Origin: Clostridium collagenovorans DSM 3089
Lineage (GTDB): Bacteria; Bacillota; Clostridia; Clostridiales; Clostridiaceae
Reading direction: 5' to 3'
Assembly: GCF_900130005.1 (NCBI RefSeq)
Contig: NZ_FQXP01000011.1
Location: forward strand, 71,958-135,957
Length of the DNA stretch: 64,000 nucleotides
Below, piece after piece: positions 55,591 through 63,657 of the stretch (position 1 is its first letter; each line of letters opens with the position of its first letter). The notes under the pieces are model-generated. The model did not search any database. It was not told the DNA's origin and saw nothing but the letters and a program-made list of their open reading frames with translations. The position numbers and the translations under genes are program-made.

Positions 55591-57339
55591 TTATTTTTCC
55601 ATTTTAAAAGCAAATATTGTGCCTATAGCTAAACTCATTGTACCTAATAGTACTATTAAGTTTATATCCTTCTCTTTATCTGAAGCTCCATCTTCTTCTT
55701 TTGAATTTTCTAACTCTTCATGTTCTGTCTTATTACCACTACTTATATTACCCTCTGTATCTACATTCACATTTTCATCTTCTTCTGGTGTAACTTCTGG
55801 AATTATATTTTCATCTTTATCCTCTTCAGGCACTTCAAGTTTAGCATTAACTTTTACTTTAATAACTAAACTTGCTTTGTTTCCCGATGAGTCTTCAGCT
55901 TCATAAACTATATTATAATTTCCTGGAATAGTAGTATCTATTTCAGAAATAACTTCATTTGTTTCTGATTTTTTAGTGGTTACTTTTACCTCTACTTCAT
56001 CATCAAGATTATCCAAAGCCGTTATAATTGGATTATTAAATGCTTGTCCAAACTCTAATATAATCTCCATATCTCCATTATAATTAAATACTGGTGATTT
56101 AAGGTCTTCTCTTTCTAACATATATAAAAATTCATTAAACTCATGATTTTTAGGCACTTGTACTGCTATGTAATATTCCTTTGATTTAGTAAATACATTT
56201 TTAAAGTTACTCTTTTCTCTTAACTTTATGGAATACTGAACTAAATTCTCCTTTAAGATAACCTTATCTTGTAATAAAACATTAAACTCCTCTGTAGCTC
56301 TTCCAATCAATGCCTTTAAAGAATCAATATTTTTAGTAGCATATATAATAGGTGAATCTTCTGTTCCATTTCCGCAAATCACCTCTATACCGCTTGGAAC
56401 TTCATCAGTAGAATTAGTTACACTGAATGTAAACTCATCATATTGATCGCTACCATCAACTGCCCCAACTTTAATTGTTGCAACTCCATATTCCTTAGCT
56501 ACTATCTTTATTCCTTGCTCTACTCTTTCAATTTCAATAACATCATTATTAGTGCTTATCCAGTCTAACTCCTTATTAGTAGTATTATCCGGAATTATTG
56601 TAGCACTAATATTTATCTCTTCTCCCTTATCTATATAATGCTTTAATTTCTCCTTATTGTTTATAGTTACACTTGTAGCTAATATTTCTTTATATTTATC
56701 AATAATAATACCACCTGTAGCTGCTTCAATTACCTTTGACACTCTTATCTCAACATATGTCTTTTCACGCTCTTTAAAAACAGCTTGCTTCTTATAAATT
56801 ACAAAATTGTATTTATTATATTCACTAAAACTAATTTTGCTTTCTTTGATGACATAATCTTTACTTATCTCACTTAATCTATGACTTAAAGATGTTATCA
56901 TTTCTTCATCTACTACTTGTAGAACCTTAACATCCTCCTCAGATAATCCTTGTCCACTCTCTGGAAGTTCTATTATGGAACTACTTGTAATAATTATTTT
57001 TCGTACCACAGAAGCTTTTCTTCCCTCTATATCATTAATTATTATTTCCGCTTCATATTGTCCATCTTCCTCTATATTAGGTTTTTTAACTTCAATAGTG
57101 TACTCAGATTCACAAACAATCTCTATACCACCTAATATCATATCTTTTGTTACCTCTGTTCCATGCTTTACAACTAACACATCTTCATGCCCTTTTACTA
57201 TTGGTGATTTATTTACAGATTCCACATTCACCTTAGTATTATCAACTATTTCGTAAGCAAATACCACAGTATTAAATTGAGCAAATATCATAATAGCTAT
57301 TAAAAAACATGCTAACCCTCTTCTATTTTTAAATCTCAT
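55591..57339 (-). CDS. Secreted surface protein with Ig-like domains, riboswitch-controlled
   Basis: About 582 residues: signal peptide (RRGLACFLIAIMIFAQFNTV, then Ala-Tyr), a first beta domain (GQYEAEIIINDIEGRKASVV), a BIG2-type Ig domain (GEEINISATIIPDNTTN, VATIKVGAVDGS), another beta section and a Pro/Glu-rich stretch, then a C-terminal hydrophobic helix (LIVLLGTMSLAIGTIFAF) and a short basic tail, so it may be membrane-anchored; there is no LPxTG. Expression is under a c-di-GMP-I riboswitch, so it probably helps switch between adhesion and movement (inference). The ATG at 57339 is preferred. Confidence 0.85.
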   Translation of the reverse strand: MRFKNRRGLACFLIAIMIFAQFNTVVFAYEIVDNTKVNVESVNKSPIVKGHEDVLVVKHGTEVTKDMILGGIEIVCESEYTIEVKKPNIEEDGQYEAEIIINDIEGRKASVVRKIIITSSSIIELPESGQGLSEEDVKVLQVVDEEMITSLSHRLSEISKDYVIKESKISFSEYNKYNFVIYKKQAVFKEREKTYVEIRVSKVIEAATGGIIIDKYKEILATSVTINNKEKLKHYIDKGEEINISATIIPDNTTNKELDWISTNNDVIEIERVEQGIKIVAKEYGVATIKVGAVDGSDQYDEFTFSVTNSTDEVPSGIEVICGNGTEDSPIIYATKNIDSLKALIGRATEEFNVLLQDKVILKENLVQYSIKLREKSNFKNVFTKSKEYYIAVQVPKNHEFNEFLYMLEREDLKSPVFNYNGDMEIILEFGQAFNNPIITALDNLDDEVEVKVTTKKSETNEVISEIDTTIPGNYNIVYEAEDSSGNKASLVIKVKVNAKLEVPEEDKDENIIPEVTPEEDENVNVDTEGNISSGNKTEHEELENSKEEDGASDKEKDINLIVLLGTMSLAIGTIFAFKMEK

Positions 57340-57370
57340 CCTTTTATTCCCCACACTCTAATATTTAAAC

Positions 57371-57395
57371 AAAAAAACTACCCAGCTAGAGTAGT
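57371..57395 (-). terminator. Riboswitch-coupled terminator of the surface protein gene
   Basis: ACTACTC / GGGTAGT (one G-U), loop TAGCT, then seven T residues on the minus strand, about 75 nt after the aptamer and 35 nt before the start codon. Confidence 0.88.
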
Positions 57396-57467
57396 CACCA
57401 TAAAAAATATATAAATATCCTATATAAAATTCTATACTTACAATATTTCTATAACAAAGAAAATAAT

Positions 57468-57552
57468 CCTTTGGCAACTGGCTAGCATAGTTCTATTAAA
57501 CCTTAGCCCCTATAGCTTTGCGCCCCTAGATTTCCCTAGCTTTGCATTATTT
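57468..57552 (-). promoter_or_regulatory. c-di-GMP-I (GEMM) riboswitch aptamer
   Basis: Minus strand: GCAAAGCTAGG, a GAAA tetraloop closing CTAGG/TCTAG, then GGGGCGCAAAGCTATAGGGG, CTAAGG, and the 3' partner ATGCTAGCCAGTTGCC. These match the conserved elements of GEMM-I riboswitches. A terminator follows, so ligand binding should change termination before the surface protein. Confidence 0.93.
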
Positions 57553-57566
57553 AGTTTTATACTATG

Positions 57567-57595
57567 ATTATATAGTCTTCGACATAAGCTTTCAA
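57567..57595 (-). promoter_or_regulatory. Promoter of the riboswitch transcript
   Basis: Minus strand TTGAAA (57595-57590), 17-bp spacer, TATAAT (57572-57567). The start site at about 57560 would leave the aptamer near the 5' end. Confidence 0.85.
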
Positions 57596-57670
57596 GTTAT
57601 TTAAAACCTTAGATATATACATCCAAGAAATTAAACTCCTCAAAATACTAAAAATATTATAATAAATAAT

Positions 57671-57708
57671 AAAAAAGCCACCTTTCAACAATAGAAAGTG
57701 ACTTTTTT
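57671..57708 (-). terminator. Terminator of the Rpn nuclease gene
   Basis: Stem of about 12 bp (AAAAAGTCACTTTC with GAAAGGTGGCTTTTT, wobbles included) and T-run; lies just after the Rpn gene's stop at 57740. Confidence 0.8.
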
Positions 57709-57739
57709 AGTTTAGTTTTAAAATATACCTTACCATACT

Positions 57740-58621
57740 TTATTTATTTAATAAAATCTCTTTTTTAAGCTCTTTAACTTTTTCTATATCTAATCCTGTT
57801 GCCTGTGCGATTATACTCTCTTCAACTCCAAGCTTTAATAAATTTAAAGCATTCTTAATATTAGCCTTTTCTATTCCTTGTTCAATTCCTTGTTCTACTC
57901 CCTTTTCGTATCCTTCTTCCATAGCTTCTTCAATCCTAGTAGCTTCATCATGAAGAGCCATTTCACGAGAAAGATATTCTATTCTTGCCTTTTTATCTTG
58001 ACACATAGTTTCTAAAGCATTCACTGCTTTATCAATTTTAGGATTAACCTTAGCCATTTCTTGTAAAACCTCCTTTGAATCTGCCTTAATGAAGTTTATC
58101 CATTGTGATAAGTTATCATCCTCTTTATATTCAACCATTTTCCTCATTTCCAGAAAATGTATTTCCAGCAATTCTGTTAAGTTATAATTTTCTTCATCCT
58201 CTTTTATCTTAAATATACTATGATACTTCTTTGTTTGTAAGGTATCAAAATCCAAGATATTAATACATATAGTCTTTTGAAGTTTGCTGTATTTTTCGCT
58301 CATTTCTAACTGCTCACAATAAATCTTAGACCAATAATAAAGACTTCGCTGTGGCATGTATATTGTCCTTGCCACCTGTATTTCTATGTCTATATTAGCA
58401 CCATTATCTATTGTAGCTCTTATATCTAATATACTCTTCTTATCTGCTATATTCTCCTTAGGAAGCTCACTGTTTAATATTTGTATATTTTCTATATCAA
58501 TTTTTAAAACCGCTTTTAAAAAATCTATTAATATGTCCTTATTATTTTCATCACCAAAAATTCTTTTAAATACATAATCATTTTTTGGCTTCATAAGAAA
58601 ATTCTTATCATTTATGTTCAT
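57740..58621 (-). CDS. Rpn-family PD-(D/E)XK nuclease/transposase-like protein
   Basis: 293 residues. N-terminal PDDEXK_2 region: DYVFKRIFGDENN, then SILDIRATIDNGANIDIEIQ (D-xn-ExQ active-site strand), and YYWSKIYCEQL. The C-terminal part is a coiled, Gly/Glu-rich repeat (GYEKGVEQGIEQGIEK) and a small HTH-like end. Rpn proteins are DNA endonucleases that raise recombination in E. coli. ATG after TTGGAGG. Stands alone. Confidence 0.88.
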   Translation of the reverse strand: MNINDKNFLMKPKNDYVFKRIFGDENNKDILIDFLKAVLKIDIENIQILNSELPKENIADKKSILDIRATIDNGANIDIEIQVARTIYMPQRSLYYWSKIYCEQLEMSEKYSKLQKTICINILDFDTLQTKKYHSIFKIKEDEENYNLTELLEIHFLEMRKMVEYKEDDNLSQWINFIKADSKEVLQEMAKVNPKIDKAVNALETMCQDKKARIEYLSREMALHDEATRIEEAMEEGYEKGVEQGIEQGIEKANIKNALNLLKLGVEESIIAQATGLDIEKVKELKKEILLNK

Positions 58622-58864
58622 TATTATTGTTCCTCCAATAATTTATCATTAGTAAAATTCTAACCATATCTTATATAATTATATCATACAGCTGTAAAAA
58701 TATATATTAATCATAACACTTTCTTAATGTATATTCATATTAAGGAGAATCATATTAAAAACCATGTGCTATTGTAACGTGTAGCTTAACTCATGAAAAA
58801 CAAATTACATTTTTGAAATTCATCTTAAAATCATGGACAAATTCCTTATATAAAAATAATATGG

Positions 58865-59230
58865 TTATTTAATTAAAGCTCCACTTTTAGGATCATTGGC
58901 AAACCTATCTCTAATATTATCTGATAACTTATCATCAAATAACTTAACTATCCAATAATTTTCATTTTCTTGCTTAAGCAAAGAAATTATATCTGCAAAT
59001 TTTGAAAAATCTACTTTTTCAACTTGAAGTACCTCTTTATGCAATGTTTCAGTAGCAACTAATGCAGCTTCTAAAGTTTTAATTTATTTTTTTATTATCA
59101 TAGATTGATTTTCTAATATTTTTGCAACTTCTTCAGTACTATCTAGTGAAAATATTTTATCTTTTATATACTCTAACGTGAATCCTAAATATTTTAGTGA
59201 AAGAATTTGATGCAACTTAACCATATCCTT
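58865..59230 (-). pseudogene. MerR-family regulator, broken
   Basis: Minus-strand reading gives a MerR-type segment (KDMVKLHQILSLKYLGFTLE, VAKILENQSMIIKK), then TAA, then the same frame continues IKTLEAALVATETLHKEV and on to IRDRFANDPKSGALIK and a stop at 58867-58865. A single AAA-to-TAA change would explain the stop. The N-terminal helix-turn-helix is missing before about 59230: the upstream frame (MYFHIFLAFLLFL) does not resemble MerR. So the gene has two lesions and no longer encodes a DNA-binding protein. It once probably controlled the ABC exporter next to it. Confidence 0.82.
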
Positions 59231-59369
59231 TTTTGTGTTGAGTAAAAATAATAAAAAAGCAAGAAATATATGGAAATACATACCACACTCTAATTATTAT
59301 ATAGATATCTTATAAATTCAAATTCTTAAACTATTACTAAATCATACTAAATATTTTGCTTAAATTCTT

Positions 59370-61004
59370 TTATACAGCTTTTAAATTTTTAAATACTTGA
59401 GACTTTGATATGTCATCATAAGAGCCACTTTCAACAAGCTTGCCATTATTCATAATAAGTATTTCATCAAAACAAGCCAACTCTTCAGATAATTTATGAG
59501 TTATCATGATCATTGTTTTATCTGTTACACTCATCAATATATCTTGTAATCTTTTACTCGTATTCATATCCGTTGCAGAAAAAATTTCATCCATGACTAA
59601 TACTTGTGAATTACTTAATAACATTCTCATGAAGCTAATAACTTGTTTTTCACCACCACTTAATTGTTGAGAGTTCTGTTTTTCCTCAATACATTTAATC
59701 ATTTGTTTATCTAAAGTTCCTAATAACATATTTAAACTTTTGAAGTTGTATGAATCAAAAACTGTAGCGTTATTTTTCAAATCTGTAGCAAAGATATGCT
59801 CATACTGATTAATACATGTAATCATTTTATCCGTATCTATTTCATTAATATTTTTATCATCAATTAATATTTCACCACCACTTAAATCTACATATTTCAT
59901 TAAAGAATTTATTATAGTAGATTTTCCTGATCCACTATGCCCAATTAATGCATATTTCTTACCTTTATTAAATTCATAAGAAAAATTTTCAAGTGTAAAA
60001 TTATTAAATTTAACATCTACACCAGAAAATTTAATTGAATTTTCTAAACTTTCTTTGTGTTCTAATTCTATTTTATTCTCTATCTTTAAAAACTCTAAGA
60101 CTTTTAATTTAATACTCTCCGTAGAATTTATGGTATTTATATTATAAACCAAACGATCTATTGGTCCCATGAATGCTTCTAAATATCCTAAAGTAGCAAC
60201 TGCTGTCCCAATGGTAATTTCATTCTTGTATAGCAAATACGCTACTACTAAAAATCCAGTAATATTTAGAGAATATATAAATGCCCCATTTATTAACATA
60301 GATATACATTTATATTTGCCATAATTAAATCTAAACTTTGATGTTTCCTTTAAAGTTTTTTCATGCTCATCAATAATATTATTTTTTGTTGAAGTTTTTA
60401 TTAGTTTAAATCCTTCCAATAAATCTTTAATTTTAGATACGTACTCCCCCATCTTATCTAAGTAAATTTTTCTTTTTTCTGATAACCTTTTAGAAGTTAA
60501 CTTAGGCCCTATTAAAGTTATAATAGATGCAATAATCATAACTAATGCAATACGCCAGTCAATTAGCACAAAGAATATTACACCATAAACAATTAAAGTT
60601 ATTAATGCTTGAAATATATCTACAAGAGGTGATAAATAGTCCATCTCTAATTGTGTTATTTCATTTCCTTGCAAGGATATATATTCACCTATATCTTTAG
60701 ATGAAAATCTTTTATAACTGTAATTAACTATTGATTTAAAGAAATCTTTTTTCAAATTTAATTCAAATTGAATAGATTTTTTCCAAGAATATATCATTTC
60801 TATATATGAGAAAAATATATTTGCTAAGTTACACAAGATATAAGCACTTATTAAAAACAAAAATAATCTTAAATCCTTTTGAGTTAATGAGTCAAATAGC
60901 ACCTTCGTTAAATATGGAAGTATCGCTAATGCAGCTGTTGAAAGAGTGCTAAAAATAATTTGTAATACTAATGGTTTTTTGACCTTAAAAACATATTCCT
61001 TCAT
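59370..61004 (-). CDS. ABC exporter (fused membrane and ATPase domains)
   Basis: 544 residues: six helices in the N-terminal half, then GHSGSGKST, INQYEHIFATDL, LSGGEKQVISFMRMLL, VLVMDEIFSATD, THKLS. Complete; possibly a homodimer, or a drug/bacteriocin exporter. The dead MerR gene downstream would have been its regulator. Its leader is the best example of the hairpin leader, lacking a Shine-Dalgarno directly before the ATG. About 850 bp of non-coding DNA lies upstream. Confidence 0.9.
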   Translation of the reverse strand: MKEYVFKVKKPLVLQIIFSTLSTAALAILPYLTKVLFDSLTQKDLRLFLFLISAYILCNLANIFFSYIEMIYSWKKSIQFELNLKKDFFKSIVNYSYKRFSSKDIGEYISLQGNEITQLEMDYLSPLVDIFQALITLIVYGVIFFVLIDWRIALVMIIASIITLIGPKLTSKRLSEKRKIYLDKMGEYVSKIKDLLEGFKLIKTSTKNNIIDEHEKTLKETSKFRFNYGKYKCISMLINGAFIYSLNITGFLVVAYLLYKNEITIGTAVATLGYLEAFMGPIDRLVYNINTINSTESIKLKVLEFLKIENKIELEHKESLENSIKFSGVDVKFNNFTLENFSYEFNKGKKYALIGHSGSGKSTIINSLMKYVDLSGGEILIDDKNINEIDTDKMITCINQYEHIFATDLKNNATVFDSYNFKSLNMLLGTLDKQMIKCIEEKQNSQQLSGGEKQVISFMRMLLSNSQVLVMDEIFSATDMNTSKRLQDILMSVTDKTMIMITHKLSEELACFDEILIMNNGKLVESGSYDDISKSQVFKNLKAV

Positions 61005-61100
61005 AAGTTATCTTAGTAAGAGAGTGTATTATAAATACCAACTCCCCACTACCCCCTTTTTCTTGTTATTTAATTTTAGTGTGTACTAAGTTATTTTATA
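61005..61100 (-). promoter_or_regulatory. Hairpin leader, copy 3 (Shine-Dalgarno apparently bridged by a stem)
   Basis: Minus strand: GGGGG (61056-61052), then arm TAGTGGGGAGT (61051-61041) pairing with ACTCTCTTACTA (61025-61014), with an inner GTATT/AATAC stem, then 9 nt (AGATAACTT) and the ATG. Upstream, AATAACTTAG, ACTAAAAT, TAAATAAC match copy 2. Confidence 0.75.
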
Positions 61101-61860
61101 TAATTATCCAATAAATAAAACAACTCTATCATACTTATCATTCTAATTCCGTTATCTATTTAATATATATCTTTAACCATACCAAATCCCATATTCTAAC
61201 TTAGTTATTTAAGTAAACCTACCCATTCTAATAATTTCCCCATTATATTTTATTGAAATAGTAACTAACCTATACTCTAATGCATGTTCTATTTATTTTC
61301 TCAGTTCAAAATCATATTGCATTTCTTTATGAATATATAAGACTTCTTCTACAATTAATAAATTTTTATAAATTTCAATACTCTTTAACTTCTCCTTAAT
61401 TTTATTAATCTTTAATTTCTATTTTTACTTTTTATTTTAGTATACTAAGCATTCATTTTATCAGTTTTAAGTAACGATACTTAATATTTGCACATGAAAA
61501 TTACTATTAAATGTAGGGATTATAGATAGATTCTCTAAGAATTGAAAACCTTATTTTATTTAATATATATGTAATTTAATTGATATATTTGTTAATTTCA
61601 TTTCTTTATATAACCTTATAGAAGTAAATAAATGAATTTACTTTTATATATTACTATATTTATATTTTAATGTAAAGTATTGTTATTTAACTGTATTTAT
61701 GAAAATAAGTATGCATTATAGAGCTTTTTTCTAAACATCAAATTCTTAGTAAATTAAATATTTTTCTTTATCTTTAATATTAGTTATAACTGAAAGATAT
61801 ACAACTTTATACTCTAACCACCATGAAAGGAATTATTTTTAAAATAACATATGAAATTAT
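61101..61860. other. Intergenic, no gene seen
   Basis: About 760 bp of AT-rich DNA. No reading frame, hairpin or motif that I can support beyond a 28-codon frame at 61823. It may hold the promoter and upstream leader of the ABC exporter. Confidence 0.55.
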
Positions 61861-61908
61861 AAAAGAATATAGATTATTGAAGCTTGTTCAACAATCTATA
61901 TTCTTTTA
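61861..61908 (-). terminator. Terminator after the small membrane-anchored protein
   Basis: GAATATAGATT with complement and TTGAA/TTCAA inside it, loop GCTTG, A- and T-rich flanks. It overlaps the stop codon at 61906. Confidence 0.82.
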
Positions 61909-62268
61909 ATTACTACTTTTAGAACGTATCGTCCAAATAGTATATTTTTCAGTATATTGAACACTCTCTACAAGTAAAGTATCAGAATCTTTATTTGTAA
62001 ATAAATACGCTGAACCTAATTGATCCTTAAGATCCCACCCATCCTCTTTCATCTTATCTTTGATTAGAGAATCTCCGTTACTTGTCTTGGTAATGTACTT
62101 GATAGGCTCCTTTAAAACCTCAACTATATCATATTTTTTAGTGCTAAATTTCAAAATCCCCTTCATTATTGGTATTGGATTTTCCTCTTGAAATATAATA
62201 GGCTTCAAGAAAATAGCTACAATCACAAGAATACTTATAACACCTATACTACAAATAAGTTTTTTCAT
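61906..62268 (-). CDS. Small membrane-anchored or secreted protein, unknown function
   Basis: 120 residues: one N-terminal hydrophobic helix (KKLICSIGVISILVIVAIFL) that may be a signal anchor, then a hydrophilic domain with a beta-rich tail (LGSAYLFTNKDSDTLLVESV, TIWTIRSKSSN). No family recognised. ATG at 62268 follows TGGAG. Single gene with its own terminator. Confidence 0.68.
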   Translation of the reverse strand: MKKLICSIGVISILVIVAIFLKPIIFQEENPIPIMKGILKFSTKKYDIVEVLKEPIKYITKTSNGDSLIKDKMKEDGWDLKDQLGSAYLFTNKDSDTLLVESVQYTEKYTIWTIRSKSSN

Positions 62269-62451
62269 ATTCACTCCATTAATTGAAATTTTTTAATTTC
62301 TAAATTTACACAATTGTAGCATACTTTCTTTTTGACATTTGTCGTTTTAAAAGGAAAAAACCTTTTTAATTATCTTTAATAATATTTTTCTCACTCTTTA
62401 CACAACCTACATTAAATAATTTATTTCTAATAACGATTGGTGGTGATATAA

Positions 62452-62862
62452 ATGACAAATGAAGAAAAAGCATACATAGCTGGAATTATTGATGGTGAAG
62501 GTAGTATAATGCTGCAAAGTTTTCATAAAAACCAATTACCTTCCCCTTGTGTCACAATTGCATCAACCACATTAGAACTTCTTGAGTATATTAAAAATGT
62601 AGTTGGAATAGGAACTATTACAAAGAAAAAAAATTATAATATTGAAAAACATAAAGACTCTTATACTCTAACTATAAGATATAATCACGCTATTGAACTT
62701 TTAAAAGATATTGAACCTTATTTAGTAATTATAAGCAAAAAATTAAGAGCTAATCTTATAATAAAAGAGTATAAAGTACTTACCCCTAGAAATGGTAGAT
62801 ATAGCGATGAGTTATTAAAAGCTAAGTTAGAATTTTGCAATAAATTTTTATCTATAAAATAA
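62452..62862 (+). CDS. Single-motif LAGLIDADG-type protein
   Basis: 136 residues with one AYIAGIIDGEGSIML motif at residues 7-21, the DNA-binding/dimerisation helix of LAGLIDADG homing endonucleases, followed by alternating strands and helices (CVTIASTTLELLEYIKNVVG; SKKLRANLIIKEYKVL). A protein with one motif works as a homodimer, like I-CreI. It is free-standing, not in an intron or intein that I can see. Whether it cuts DNA, or is a maturase or a domesticated protein, is open. ATG after GGTGGTGA. Confidence 0.83.
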   Translation: MTNEEKAYIAGIIDGEGSIMLQSFHKNQLPSPCVTIASTTLELLEYIKNVVGIGTITKKKNYNIEKHKDSYTLTIRYNHAIELLKDIEPYLVIISKKLRANLIIKEYKVLTPRNGRYSDELLKAKLEFCNKFLSIK

Positions 62863-63049
62863 TCTTGCTCTAGATTTAAGTTCTTATTAGCTTTGACTTA
62901 AACCACGATTTAATAATTTTGCTCAAATCAGGACCACCCGTAAAACGGGTGGTTTGCTCTTCGCCTATAAGGCTATATTGCTGGCCGTGCTACTCGCACG
63001 TTGAACGGTTTGCCAACCGCATACCATCACTGGCTACGCCTAAAGGCGC

Positions 63050-63523
63050 TTATTTTTTGCTTTTGCTTACTTGCTCACCCGTAAACGGGTCAATATATTC
63101 TTTTAAACTCATCTGTTCATATGCTATATCTTCTTGTATTTGATTTTTTATATACTCCTCAATTGCCTTTTTATTTCTACCAACTGTATCAACATAATAT
63201 CCCTTACACCAAAACTGTCTATTTCCATACTTGTATTTTAAGTTTGCATGTCTATCAAAGATCATTAATGAACTTTTCCCCTTAAGATATCCCATAAACT
63301 GAGAAACACTAAGTTTGGGCCGTATACTTACAAGCATATGTATATGATCTTTACAAGCATTAGCTTCTATTATTTCCACTCCTTTATGCTCACAAAGCTT
63401 TCTTAATCTTATTCCAACATCTTGCTTTATCTTTCCATAAATAATTTGTCTTCTATACTTTGGTGCAAAAACTATATGATATTTACAATTCCACTTACTA
63501 TGTGCTAAACTACTATTGTCCAT
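63050..63523 (-). CDS. tnpA: IS200-type Y1 transposase TnpA
   Basis: About 157 residues: HUH motif in DHIHMLVSIRP, the catalytic tyrosine near WCKGYYVDTVG, and family phrases KWNCKYHIVFAPKYRRQIIYG. A single-strand DNA transposase acting on the element's end hairpins. Start ATG 63523 has AAGGAGGT 10 nt before it. No frameshift or stop; likely active or recently active. Confidence 0.93.
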   Translation of the reverse strand: MDNSSLAHSKWNCKYHIVFAPKYRRQIIYGKIKQDVGIRLRKLCEHKGVEIIEANACKDHIHMLVSIRPKLSVSQFMGYLKGKSSLMIFDRHANLKYKYGNRQFWCKGYYVDTVGRNKKAIEEYIKNQIQEDIAYEQMSLKEYIDPFTGEQVSKSKK

Positions 63524-63626
63524 TATTGGACACACCTCCTTGAAATTATAGTATCGGTCGGCAAACCTACTATAATTTTACAATGGAGGTTTCTTTATTT
63601 CTACTCATAGCTAAAAGCTTTTTAGA

Positions 63627-63647
63627 ACCACAGGTCTAACCTGTGGT
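63627..63647 (-). repeat. Left-end hairpin of the IS200-type element
   Basis: ACCACAGGT / ACCTGTGGT, 9-bp perfect stem with a CTA loop, about 100 bp upstream of tnpA on the minus strand. Typical subterminal hairpin recognised by TnpA. Confidence 0.8.
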
Positions 63648-63657
63648 ATTCTTTATA

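Larger units (their letters stand above)
62930..63650 (-). mobile_element. IS200/IS605-family element (tnpA only)
   Basis: Contains one transposase gene and end hairpins: CCACAGGT with complement (63627-63647, left end) and ACCACCCG with CGGGTGGT (62933-62953, right end), plus GCCTATAAGGC and CGCCTAAAGGCG stems (62963-62973, 63037-63048). This DNA is GC-richer than the rest. No tnpB and no direct repeats, as usual for this family. The exact ends are approximate; C. perfringens carries a related IS200-type element (IS1469). Confidence 0.82.

Noticed and set aside
61823..61909. 28-codon plus-strand frame starting MKGIIFK
   Set aside because: No Shine-Dalgarno and its end coincides with a terminator hairpin; no support as a gene.
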